64,000 nucleotides of DNA, taken from the NCBI GenBank assembly GCA_036426205.1, contig CM071571.1, positions 112,795,676-112,859,675 on the forward strand, written 5' to 3'. Source of the stretch: Ascaphus truei (taxonomy: Eukaryota; Chordata; Amphibia; Anura; Ascaphidae). Under the pieces are notes generated by a model. That model had not been told where the DNA came from, searched no databases, and saw only the letters and a program-made list of their open reading frames with translations. The translations under genes and the position numbers were made by a program. Below, one piece after another: positions 11,765 to 22,440 of this stretch. The stretch's first letter is position 1. Each line of letters opens with the position of its first letter.

Positions 11765-12739
11765 AAAGTGTTGAAAGCGCTTTCGCTCTCAAATAATAAG
11801 TGTTACAACCTCTAGTGATTAAATATAATCAAGAGTTAGGGGCTGCCTGATAACAAACTGACAGAACTAGATCAGGAAAACGTACATATAACAAATACAA
11901 ACCGGCGTCTCAAAAATGTCCAATAAATGCTGATGGCAGGTTGTCACACCGTGCTATGTAGTCCAATCTAGAACATCCGGATCTGCATGTATTATCCACG
12001 GAGAAGTGTCTCAGGACATGTGGGTTTAAACAAATAAAGAAATCATAGTGTAATGCTAATTATTAATCTAGACCGAACAACACAACATGAACAACTGTTA
12101 ACAAGACAAAACTAACAGCCATATACACACTAAACAATAAACAATAAATAACAATGCTGAAATTACTAGTTAAGCTAATTTATTAAAATATAAAAAGACA
12201 ATATGTGTCTAAAAACACGTGAGTTGCGTCGCGCTGCTCTTTCGGTTTTGCAAAAAACAGAATCCTACTTACACCAAGCAGGGATAATCTAGGCACATCG
12301 AACAGTAAACAGATGACTGTTATTGGCTCCTCCACTGCAAAGGGAGTGCTGTATCAGTGCCCTGATGCCGTCTGTTTGCTCCGTGCAGTGAGCTCTAGCG
12401 CAGGAGCAGACGCCGGGGGGAAAATCCAATTGAAGCTGTTTAGCTGTTCTCTCAGTGCCTGTATGGCTCTGCATGCTTCCCTCATGATCAGCTGCAATCT
12501 CTGACCCTGCGCGTTTCATGATTGCGTCACTTCCTCAGGGGTCTGTGAAGTGTTAGGACATGTCTCTGAACTTATACTTAATATAATCAGTCTAATGATT
12601 GTGATTCGTTTAGAAATAACCAATCAGATGAGACAAACACAAATTCCAGCATAACAAACAAAAAATGACAATAATAACAACAATAACAATAAAGATAACA
12701 TATACACAACAGACAATAAAATAGAATACGAAACTGAAG
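11765..12739 (-). mobile_element. PLE terminal repeat (minus orientation)
   Basis: Resembles other PLE terminal repeats in the window: accggcgtctcaaaaatgtcc at 11900 matches accggcgcctcaatgtcc at 25160, and cagaatcctacttac at 12260 matches ggaatcctacttac at 25468. It carries a hammerhead-like motif at 12501-12546. It ends where a solo LTR begins. Confidence 0.6.
12501..12546 (-). ncRNA. Hammerhead-ribozyme-like motif
   Basis: On the minus strand: GACCC (stem I), CTGAGGA, a GTGA/TCAT hairpin, GAAAC, GCGC, then GGGTC (stem I partner). The stem III closing base differs from the other copies (GCGC rather than GCGT), so this copy may be inactive. Confidence 0.5.
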
Positions 12740-13200
12740 TGTGACAGGGTAAATAAAAGCCACCAGTTATATGCCTGGAAAACCTATGTCTAGTCTGCAG
12801 TGCAGCACTGACTAGGTTAACTTCAGCTGGGAACCTCAGGACAATTAGTTGGATCCCAGCTGCCTAATCAAGGTGTGTTAAAACACAGGATGTAGACACA
12901 TGGAGAGGAGAGAGGAGTAAGCTGCTAAAGAGATTGCTAAAGAGATTCCTGAACAAGGTCTGAGTAGCAAAGTAGTTGAATTGTGAACTGTTTGTCCCCT
13001 GCATAGAAAAAGGGTAGCTGCCTTATATATAAACTGTCTGCTAAAGAGAACCTGTTTTGTTTGGTTTGCTGAAGAAAAAGCCATTTTCGTTTGTTGCTGA
13101 TGAAAAGCTATTTTTGTTTTGTGTGCTGCATATCTTTTAAGGCTAAATAAATAAGCCTTGTCAAGAAACCCACGTGTGTAGTTGCATGTACCCTGCAACA
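12740..13200 (+). mobile_element. Solo LTR candidate
   Basis: 461 bases starting tgtgacaggg and ending ccctgcaaca, an inverted TG...CA pair. A TATA-like ccttatatataaac lies at 13020 and a polyadenylation-like aataaataagcc near 13150. It interrupts PLE-derived sequence. No target duplication is evident (tgaag before, ataac after), so the edges are tentative. Confidence 0.55.
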
Positions 13201-13690
13201 ATAACCATGATAGAACATTCGACTATATCCTTGTGTCTAAGTCAATATGTAACACAACCTATAGTCCAAGATTATTTGTACCTGTATACTACAAAAGTTA
13301 CCTATATATAGTGACTGTACAGTATGTAAAAGGTTCCATTAATAATTAAATGGTGTAATATAATATGTAATCACAAACAGTGAACTACATAGGGACCACT
13401 CATATATCAGTGGGGAATGGTCACATAAAAAAACTATACATGAGACCAAAGGACATAATATATATATACTGGTCTCCCTCAAAGATGATCTATTACCTTC
13501 TCCCCTGATTCCAATGTACATCCTTCCATTATCGGATTCCCAGAGTGGTAGGTAGTTGGAGCCATCAAATTATTTATATGTGTGTGTCTAAAAAAGAATA
13601 CCAGTGATCCACCTTCATGGTTGCACATTTTTAGGCAGGACAATGGAGAGATAAACACTGTATGTACCGATCAATCTGGGTAGTTAGTTT
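13201..13690 (-). mobile_element. PLE-derived non-coding sequence
   Basis: Lies directly 3' of the PLE endonuclease remnant when read on the minus strand, where a PLE 3' region would be. No motif of its own is recognised. Confidence 0.35.
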
Positions 13691-13845
13691 TCAAGAAACA
13701 CTCCCAGATCTAAATCAATATTTAATCCATTTGGAGAAAGGGTTTTTAATTCATAGATCCAGTAGGATTTGTGCCTACTGATCTGATTAAGTTTATTTCC
13801 TCCTCTCCAGTTTGATGAGGCAATCTCTATTCCCTGGCTACATAT
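13691..13845 (-). pseudogene. PLE endonuclease C-terminus
   Basis: The minus strand encodes a remnant related to the C-terminal end of PLE nucleases: WRGGNKLNQISRHKSYWIYE, followed by LKTLSPNGLN. This matches the WNKLLLQRECKWIYTLKTLSPAGLN end of the PLE at 21948. It is truncated at 13845, where plus-strand PLE sequence starts, an abrupt head-to-head join. Confidence 0.75.
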
Positions 13846-14955
13846 GGGTTACGGGGGATGTTACTTCACTCTATACAATCATATACCACGAGCAAAGCGT
13901 GCCAAGCCATACACTAGAATTAGACACCAGCATGACACCAGCCCTTAAGGCCTTTTTATTGGACAGCATCCAATATATACTCACACACAACTATTTTTGT
14001 TTTAATTTACAGTATTTTCTTCAGGTGTGCGGTACAGCCATGGGACCCAGGTTTGTACCGATTTATGGGAAAAAAAGGGGGAAAATTTGCGCCAAAAAAG
14101 AAGGGATTAGCCTACTGTTCAATTTGTGGTTCCAGTCCTTTCCACAGAGTGATTTCGCTGCCTGAGTCTTTCAGAGGTTATTCACCAACCTCTGTATGGA
14201 TTTGAATGGAAAAAAGGGGTTGAATGTCCTCGGGCGCGTCACTCGCTTGCGCTCCACCAGCGGTATTAAATATGCAAGGCAAAAGAGAGAGAAAGGCCAC
14301 AGTGAAAAAAGACAGCTCAAAGTTTTGCACACTTTTTCATCAGGGTGGAGGGAAGGGGGGGGGTGGTTGCGAGGGTGAGAAAATAAGACAAGGGATGGCT
14401 ATTGTTAATTCAAATTTGTTGACTGGGGACACACTCACATTCAAACTCTCAAAACTTGAATTGGTATTTCTTTCTCTTTTTGTAGTAGGTGTCTTCACAG
14501 ATGTCTTTCTCTTCTATGTGCAGGTAGATGGGTTGAGCCGAGGAGATGCCTTCTAAAATCTTCCTTAGTAAAAAAAAGGAAAAATAGTGCAATACAATTT
14601 ATTAAACGAATAAAAACTTGAGATTTAAAACTTAACAAGCGACCGATCAATTCGAGCATAGGAAGGAGATGCCGCCAGTTTCCACATTAAATCCCTTTCT
14701 GGCAGTGATGTCCTGTATCGGCTGGTTTCCCACTTGGCAGATGTATGTTGTCTGTGGCTTGGGTTGCAGGTAGCCGCAGTGTGGATGTCCAGAGCCCGTG
14801 CACAGGCTAGTGTCCTCCCCCTCCGGCTGCCTATCTTCCCCGTGCAGACAATTCCCAGACTTCTCTGCTCCGCTGTGCATGCGCATGCGCAGACGGCGAG
14901 ACCTGGGCCAGGGAAATCAGACCTCCTCACTATGGTGGCTTTTAGAAACCAAAAA

Positions 14956-14995
14956 ACGTCAGACCCGTTTCGCCAATGCTTCCTCAGTGACGTCA
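14956..14995 (-). ncRNA. Hammerhead-ribozyme-like motif, left member of central pair
   Basis: On the minus strand: stem I ACGTCA, CTGAGGA, a GC/GC stem with loop ATTG, GAAAC, GG, GTC, then TGACGT completing stem I. It shares the TGACGTCA stem I sequence with the plus-strand copy. Confidence 0.6.
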
Positions 14996-15027
14996 CTGAG
15001 GAAGCATTGGCGAAACGCGTCTGACGT
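14988..15027 (+). ncRNA. Hammerhead-ribozyme-like motif, right member of central pair
   Basis: Stem I strands ACGTCA and TGACGT, core CTGAGGA, a short GC/GC stem II, core GAAAC, GC loop, GT, and C at the predicted cleavage site. It has the most canonical core of the seven loci. Stem II is only two pairs, so activity might need a dimer, as described for PLE hammerheads. Confidence 0.62.
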
Positions 15028-15836
15028 TTTTTGGTCTCTACAAGCCACCATAGTGAGGAGGTCTGATTTCCTGGCCCACTTCCCTCGCCGCTGCGCATCT
15101 GCATGCACAGCGGAGCAGAGAAGTCTGGAATTGTCTGCACGGGGAAGATGGCAGCCGGAGGGGAGGCATAGCCTGTGCACGGGCTCTGGACTCCACACTG
15201 CGGCTACCTGCAACCCAAGCCACTACAAACTACATCTGCCAAGTGGGAACCAGCCGATACAGGACATCACTGCCCAGAAAGGGATTTAATTGTGGAACCT
15301 GGCGGCATCTCCTTCCTATGCTCGAATTGATCGGTCCGCTTGTATTTTTAAATCTCAGTTTTTATTCGTTAATAAATTGTATTGCACTATTTTTTCCTTT
15401 TTTTTTTACTAAGGAAGATTTTAGAAGGCATCTCCTCGCCCCTCAACCATCTACCTGCACATAAAAGAGACATCTGTTGAAGACACCTACTACAAAAAGA
15501 AAGAATACCAATTCAAGTTTTGAGAGTTTTAATGTGAGTGTGTCCCCAGTCAACAAATTTGAATTAAAAATAGCCATCCCTTGTCTTTATTTTCTCACCC
15601 CTCGCACCACCCCCCCCCTTCCCTCCACCCTGATGGAAAAAGTGTGCAAAACTTTGAGCTGTCTTTTTTCACTGTGGCCTTTCTCTCCTCTTTTGCCTTG
15701 CATATAATACACGCCCCCCCTGGGGGTGGGCCGCAAGCAGAGTGACGCGCCCGAGGACATTCAACCCCTTTTTTCCATTGTACCGATTTATGCCAACTTA
15801 TTTATGGGCAGTTGGGAAGATGATTTTGTCACGATC

Positions 15837-16365
15837 GTGCTCGCCACAAACTGGGACCGGACCACGGGGCTCAGGTGCGGAGGTATATATACTGACCTTT
15901 GGCCACAGAGTCAGATCCAGAGTGTGGATTCCGTTGTCAGACATAGCCGGGTCAGGGTTGGAGAAAGCAGCGTTAACGTTGTCCAGGCTGGGGTCAAGGC
16001 AGGCGGCAAAGGAGCGGTGGTCGAGGATGCAAGTGAGGGTCGGCAATGGGAAGGTAGGTGTGGCACTACAGCTTAGCAGCTTCAGCGTAGAAAACAGGAA
16101 CTTGGACGGAGCCACTCCAGTATAGGAAACAGGAACATGGAATGGAGCCGCTTCAGCGTAGAAAGGAGGACTTTGGAGCGGAGCCGCTTCAGCGTAGGAA
16201 ACAGGAACTTAGAGTGAGGCCCCCTCATCGAAGAAAGGAGGAAGCTGGAGCAGAGGCACTTCAGCGTAGGAAACAAAAACTTGGAGTGGGTACACTTCAG
16301 CATAGAAAGTGACCCCATAAGGAGGACAGGGGTAGGACGGCATGAAGGCCACTGCAAGGAAAATT
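15837..16365 (-). mobile_element. Gypsy-type LTR end fragment
   Basis: Begins tgtcacgatcgtgctcgcca, the inverse of the LTR end at 58715-58743 (tttgtggcgagcaca...gtgaca). The rest does not closely match that LTR and includes a minisatellite. The fragment is bounded by two unrelated PLE pieces. Confidence 0.55.
16078..16312. repeat. Minisatellite, unit about 39 bp
   Basis: About six imperfect units containing cttcagcgtaggaaacagg and a following acttggagcggagccg. Indels and substitutions are common. Confidence 0.75.
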
Positions 16366-17062
16366 AATGTTTTGTGTCAGGAGCATGTCTCTGTGTGTAT
16401 ATTTGGCTCTTCTGTATGCTTTTTGGACCACTTTCTTGCTATACCCTCTATCATAGAACCGTTGACTCACTTCCTCCGCCTTAGTCGCAAAGTCTGCCAT
16501 CGTTGAGCAGTTGTGTCGTAGGCGGAGAAATTGTCCGGTAGGTATATTTTTGACAAGATATTTGGGGTGATGGCTATCTGCCTTCAGAATGCTGTTTGTG
16601 GCTGTAGGTTTTCTGAAAAGTGTGGTTTCTAGATACCCATCAATTCCTTTGTAAATAGTTATATCCAAAAAGTTAATACAGTTTTTGTCCATTTGTATAG
16701 TCAATTTTAAATTGAATTTGTTCTTATTCAATTTACCACAGAACTCCTGTAAGCGTTCAGATGTGCCCTTCCACAGCAACAGAATATCATCAATGTACCG
16801 GACCCACATGATAATGTTGTCCGAATACATCTCCAGGTCACAGCCGAAGACCACGGTTTCCTCCCACCAGCCTAGATATAGATTGGCATAGGTGGGGGCA
16901 CACGTGGTCCCCATGGCTGTGCCCTGGGTTTGGTGATAGTACTTTCCATTAAATATGAAAAAGTTGCTCTTTAGTACAAATTCTAGCAAGTTCATGATAA
17001 AGGCATTATGCATTTTTGCTTCTGTGTCTCTTGATCGTAAAAAGAAACCAACTCCCCCCCCA
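16366..17062 (-). pseudogene. PLE reverse transcriptase fragment
   Basis: Minus-strand copy of a PLE reverse transcriptase from GFFLRSRDTEAKMHNAF through GTAMGTTCAPTYANLYLG (motif B), VRYIDDILLLWKG (catalytic motif C) to YTHRDMLLTQN. It is nearly identical to 20580-21264 of the plus-strand PLE, with only a handful of residue changes, so the two copies are recent. It is cut at both ends, on the right by the L1-type element. Confidence 0.88.
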
Positions 17063-19340
17063 ATTGTGTCATCCCCCCTTTGCCTTCGGCTACAGACCCC
17101 ACAAAACTGGAGGAGGAGCGGCGAGAGGCCAGACGACGACAGATCCAGTCGGCGAGAAGATTCCAACCGGGACAAAGCTCGATACGCAGAGTCACCACTC
17201 CATACAGTCCAGATGAGTAACGATATAGTAATGATTTCACATAACGTGAAAGGGTTTAATAGCCCCACAAAACGCAGAATTGCTTTCAGGGAATATAACC
17301 GTCGGAAAGCCGACATCATTTTCTTGCAAGAAACCCATTTCTCCCGCTTAAACCACCCCAAATTCCTGGATAAAAGTTACAGATCATACTATCTAGCTTC
17401 CGCAGAGGTCAAAAAACGGGGAGTGGCAATTATTACACACAACAGACTTGCTCTCACTATAGACAAACAACACTCTGACCTAGAAGGCAGGTTCCTAATC
17501 TTGACAGGCACAATACAAGGCCAACCGGTAACATTGGCGTCCATCTACGCTCCGTGTGAGCAAAACACTATATTTTTCGAACAGTTCTTCAGTAAGTTAC
17601 ACAAAGTTGCGCAGGGAAGTATCTTCCTCGTGGGAGACCTAAACCGCACCTTAGACCCTGACCTGGACAGATGCACACAAATTAACACAGCCCACAGACA
17701 GGACCTACTAACCATACGTAACGGCCTCCAAGAATGTCATTTGTCAGATGTTTGGAGAGAACAACACCCGGTTGCCCGGGAATATACATTCTATTCGCAC
17801 CCCCACAACAGATACAGCCGAATAGACTACCTCCTAGTATCAAACAGAGTGGTCCCAGTGGTTGGCCACACAGAGATTCATGAAATCTCGTTGTCCGACC
17901 ACGCACCTATAGAGCTGAGGTGCACATTAATAGGGCTAGACAGACCCGGAGCAAACTGGAAGCTCAACGAGCTTCTTCTCAAAGCCCCCGCAACTGAACG
18001 GGAGATAAGGGAACGGATACGAGATTTCTTCAGAGAAAACACGGGAAGCGTTCAGTCGCAAGCCACGCTCTGGGAAGCCCATAAGGCTACTCTCAGGGGA
18101 GTCCTTATGAACATAGCTGGTAAGCGAAAAAGGGAAAAGGCTTCCAAAATAAAGGCGCTGCAGGCGAAGCTAACACTCCTCACTGCACAGCACTCCATTA
18201 ATAAGAACCAAAACACGTGGCAAGAATTGATTGATACGAGGGCGGCCCTTAACCTAGTGTTATCCTCCCAGGCCGAAAAGGAGTTAGCATGGTCCAAGCG
18301 TAGATTTTACGAAAAAGCCAACAAGCCAGATACTCTACTAGCCAACAAGCTCCGAAACAAGCTTCCAAATTTTCGGATAACGGCCATCAAAACACAACAG
18401 GGTGACCTTACCTCCGACCCGAGACAGATAGTGGAAGCATTCAGAAAATACTATGCTACACTATATGACAGGGATAAGGTTAATCACAACCGAAAAACAG
18501 CAGATACCTTAGAAAGGTTCCTGTCTGAGGCAAAACTTCCGACCCTGGGCAGGGATGAGAGAGAGGCCCTACAGGGTGATTTCACCCTGGAAGAGATTAC
18601 AGAGGTAATTAAGTCCCTCAAATGAGCCAAGGCCCCAGGCCCAGATGGCTATTCTAATTTGTATTATAAGAAATTCTGCAAAATCCTGGCCCCACAGCAA
18701 CTGAAATTATTTAACGGGATATTAGATGGGGAACCCTTCCCGGCTCAGATGCTCCAGGCATCTATCTCAGTGATCCACAAACCCGGCAAGGACCCGGCAG
18801 ACTACAAGAGCTACCGGCCAATCTCCCTGATTAATTCGGACATAAAAATTTTCTCCAAACTTCTAGCAAACAGGGTGGGTAGTGTCCTTCCCGGGCTGAT
18901 TCACCCGGATCATGTAGGCTTTATCGCAGGCAGACAGGCGGCGGACAACACCAGACGGATAATAGACTTGATAGATCTGGCGAAAAAGAAAAATATACCG
19001 TCAATGGTGTTGAGCCTGGACGCCGAAAAGGCATTTGACCGCATCGATTGGTCCTATCTGCGAGAGACGCTGGGGGTGTTTGGGTTCGGAGGTCGCCTCT
19101 TAGAGGCGATACTAGCCCTATATTCAGGACCCACAGCGAGAGTAAGACACCAGGGTTTCCCATCAGAACTATTTAATATACGGAGTGGGACCCGGCAGGG
19201 ATGCCCGCTGTCTCCATTACTATTCGCCCTCTGTATTGAACCCCTAGCGGCCCACATTAGGTTATGCCCTAATATAACAGGAATTCAAATGGGGGAGCAA
19301 CACCACAAGGCTTCGTTATACGCAGACGACGTGATCTTCC
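17063..19340 (+). pseudogene. L1/Tx1-type LINE ORF2, truncated
   Basis: ORF2 starts at ATG 17213 (MSNDIVMISHNVKGFNSP). An AP-endonuclease domain follows: FLQETH, IYAPCEQN, VGDLNRTLDP, YSRIDYLLVS and SLSDHAPIE are visible. After a charged linker the reverse transcriptase has KAPGPDGY, YRPISLINSDIKIFSK, LSLDAEKAFDRIDW (motif A), GTRQGCPLSPLLFAL and SLYADDVI (motif C). One TGA at 18623-18625 breaks an otherwise open frame and lies just before KAPGPDG. The gene stops right after the YADD box, where PLE sequence begins, so the thumb and C-terminus are lost. Confidence 0.9.
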
Positions 19341-21948
19341 CACCCACTGGAAAATATCCCAAAACAGGGGAATCTTCCACCGAATGGGAGAACAGTGACA
19401 TCGAACTAGATGTTAGTCACGCACCCAATAGTTCAAACGAACAGAGAACAAATCAAATCCCGCAAGATTTTTTAGATCACACTACCCCCCAAAATACAAA
19501 CAGAGGCGGAAGAGAACAAGGAGAGGGAGCTCAAAATCAACTAAGAGACAGGGATCGCTGGGGATACAGACCACAGTACAGGGGGAGGGGGACAAGGAGA
19601 AGGAGGTATCACAGGTAATTAATTTATCTCACAAACTATTAAGCCCAGCACATATATCAGTTTTATCCAAAGGATTATCCTATTGCCCCACAAATCAACT
19701 CAATAAATTTGAATGTATTAAAGATTTAAACCTCTTCTCACGCAAACTACTTCTTCATAAGTTTCACACCAGACGTGAGAAGAGACAAAACCTTAATACA
19801 CCAATGGAGGACTACGATCACATTGATCGTATGAATATACGCCTCCTGGGAGAACTATTAAAAGAGAGTGAGAAACCACCAGGGGAAGGTCCATTCACGA
19901 ACGTTAGGAACAAATCCAAGTTTATGCCTGCTATGGAAACATGCTCTAACATAGAGGTCTTCACTAACCTAATTACGAAAGAAATTGAAGAACTACACAC
20001 GCATACAAAGAAGTCAAATAACATATCCAATAGAGAAATACAAGCATTGAAAGATCTAGAAACAGACACAAACATCATTATAAAGCCTTCAGACAAAGGA
20101 GGCAATATAGTAATTATGGACAAATCTGACTATATCCAAGAGTGTGCTAATCTGTTAAAAGACCCTAAGTGTTACAAGACACTAGACATGGATCCTACTG
20201 ATATGTTTAAAGCTACCCTGACTAACATTTTGAAAGAAGGTTTAGAGAACAAAGTGATCACGAAAACTGAATATGAGTTCATCCTTATACCTCATCCTAG
20301 GATAGCCACATTCTATCACCTGCCTAAGGTACATAAAGGACTATCCCCGCCACCAGGAAGACCAATAGTGTCGGGGATAGGAAATGTTACCTCAAATGCC
20401 AGTATTTACCTTGATACATTTTTAAGACCATTTGTAAACTCACTTCCGTCTCACCTAAAAGATACGAAAGACATCTTGTTGAGAATTGATAATGTACAAA
20501 TCGATGATAACACCTATCTGGTGGGCCTAGATGTGGTTAACCTTTATACAAGTATACCACATGGTTTTGGCCTAGGGGCAGTTGGTTTCTTTTTACGATC
20601 AAGAGACACAGAAGCAAAAATGCATAATGCCTTTATCATGAACTTGTTAGAATTTGTACTAAAGAGCAACTTTTTCATATTTAATGGAAAGTACTATCAC
20701 CAAACCCAGGGCACAGCCGTGGGGACCACGTGTGCCCCCACCTATGCCAATCTATATCTAGGCTGGTGGGAGAAAACTGTGGTCTTCAGCTGTGACCTGG
20801 AGATTTATTCGGACAACATTATCATGTGGGTCCGGTACATTGATGATATTCTGTTGCTGTGGAAGGGCACATCTGAACGCTTACAGGAGTTCTGTGGTAA
20901 ATTGAATAAGAACAAATTCAATTTAAAATTGACTATACAAATGGACAAAAACTGTATTAACTTTTTGGATATAACTATTTACAAAGGAATTGATGGGTAT
21001 CTGGAAACCACACTTTTCAGAAAACCTACAGCCACAAACAGCATTCTGAAGGCAGATAGCCATCACCCCAACCATCTTGTCAAAAATATACCTACCGGAC
21101 AATTTCTCCGCCTACGACGCAACTGCTCAACGATGGCAGACTTTGCGACTAAGGCGGAGGAAATGAGTAAACGGTTCTATGATAGAGGGTATAGCAAGAA
21201 AGTGGTCCAAAAAGCATACAGAAGAGCCAAATATACACACAGAGACATGCTCCTGACACAAAACAAATCAAGGACTGACACAAAAGAAGTAATTCGTTTC
21301 ATTGGCACTTTTAATACACAATGGCATGATGTGAAACGTATCTTCACAAAGCATTGGCACCCACTCACTGAAGATGAGGATCTGGTAGAAGTTTTGAACT
21401 CATTTCCCACACTTACAAGTAGGAGATCACGAAACTTGAAAGACAGGATAGTACAAAGTCACTATCAACCAGTCCAAAACAGGACGTGGCTTGATCACAA
21501 ACCGCAGGGATCATTTCCCTGTGGGAGGTGTAAGGCATGTATCCACATGCCACCCACAAAATAATTTTCAGACAATAATAAAGAGAACACTTTTAAAATT
21601 CATGATTTTATAAACTGTAACAGCAGAGGAGTCGTTTATATCATCACAGGTTCCTGCAACAAAATGTATGTGGGTAAAACCTACCGCCAGCTAAAAGTAC
21701 TTATCCTTGAACACCTGGGATCCATCCGAAATAACCAGGATACACCTTTGGCGAGACATGTAAATGGCATACATGAAGGTGTCTCTAACAACCTACGCTT
21801 TGCAGGGATAGATCTGGTACCACAGGGACCTCGAAAGGGAGATTGGAACAAGCTATTACTCCAAAGAGAGTGTAAATGGATATATACCCTTAAGACACTT
21901 AGCCCTGCAGGATTGAATGAGGGATTCATATACTCACCTTTCATCTAA
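19341..21948 (+). pseudogene. Nearly complete PLE gene: reverse transcriptase plus GIY-YIG endonuclease
   Basis: N-terminal part 19341-19618 is acidic then Arg/Gly-rich (RGRGTRRRRYH). A frame change near 19610 leads into VINLSHKLLSPAHISVLSKG and the long frame 19804-21564. Reverse transcriptase motifs are VGLDVVNLYTSIP (A), QGTAVGTTCAPTYANLYL (B) and VRYIDDILLLWK (C). A Cys-rich linker (CGRCKACIHM) precedes a single TAA at 21562, after which the same frame continues through the GIY-YIG nuclease (VVYIITGSCNKMYVGKTYRQ, then the EHLGSI helix) to a natural stop after GFIYSPFI. Apart from one frameshift and one stop it looks intact; a recently active family. Confidence 0.9.
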
Positions 21949-22440
21949 ACATCAGAGTAATGAGAACTTAGTCAGCTTAAATATGCTTACAGTAATAACT
22001 AGACAGATCGTATTGACCTTTATGGGCGATCTACCTAGATAGCTGCCATTCCTACACCTCTCATATAACCTATAGGGTGCATACGTGCACATATACAAAT
22101 ATGTGTAATTTACAACGTGCTGGTGTGTGTACACAATACATTTATGTGACAACTACACACGGCCGACACGCAAACCTGCAGGACTAAATAAGGCATTTAT
22201 ATATATCCACCCTCTGTTTAACATCTAAGTCATGGGAACATAGTCAGATTTAAGATACTTAATGACTAGAGAGACCGTATTGACCTTTAGGGCAGTCTAC
22301 CCATCTCGCTGTCACTCCTACGCCTACACATGTAAATCAAATGTATGTGGTACAGACAGTTATACACATGTGAATGTATGGAAACTACTCCATCTTGCAG
22401 TCATATGTTTATCTATGCAGTTTACACAAACCCCTTCACC
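21901..22440. repeat. Imperfect two-copy tandem repeat of about 270 bp
   Basis: Copy one starts cctgcaggattgaatgaggg within the last PLE codons; copy two starts cctgcaggactaaataagg at 22176. Both then contain aacat..gtaatg/gtcatgg, tattgacctttaggg and ctgccattcctac-like blocks. The duplication includes the end of the coding region. Confidence 0.7.

Larger units (their letters stand above)
14068..15778. mobile_element. Palindromic PLE terminal-repeat dimer
   Basis: A 1.71-kb insertion in a PLE reverse transcriptase, bounded by the 14-bp duplication tgtaccgatttatg. From about 14205 to 15775 it is one long palindrome: each arm is about 785 bases and there is no spacer. The outer ends read ggaaaaaaggggttgaatgt and its inverse; the centre is the palindrome TGACGTCA at 14988-14995. 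No protein is encoded; open frames in the arms are mirror images. It is best explained as two head-to-head PLE terminal repeats without internal coding sequence. Confidence 0.8.
13846..15836 (+). pseudogene. PLE reverse transcriptase fragment, split by an insertion
   Basis: The first part (13846-14067) reads YIWVTGDVTSLYT (catalytic motif A) and continues through FLQVCGTAMGPRFVPIY (motif B). After a 1.7-kb insertion it resumes at 15793 with ANLFMGSWEDDF. The flanks share tgtaccgatttatg (14054-14067 and 15779-15792), a 14-bp target duplication. The fragment stops at 15836 where LTR-like sequence begins. The YIDD motif and endonuclease are missing. Confidence 0.8.

Noticed and set aside
14625..15289. 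Several overlapping 60-170 codon frames on both strands
   Set aside because: They lie in the arms of a palindrome and are mirror images of one another; the sequence is explained by PLE terminal repeats.
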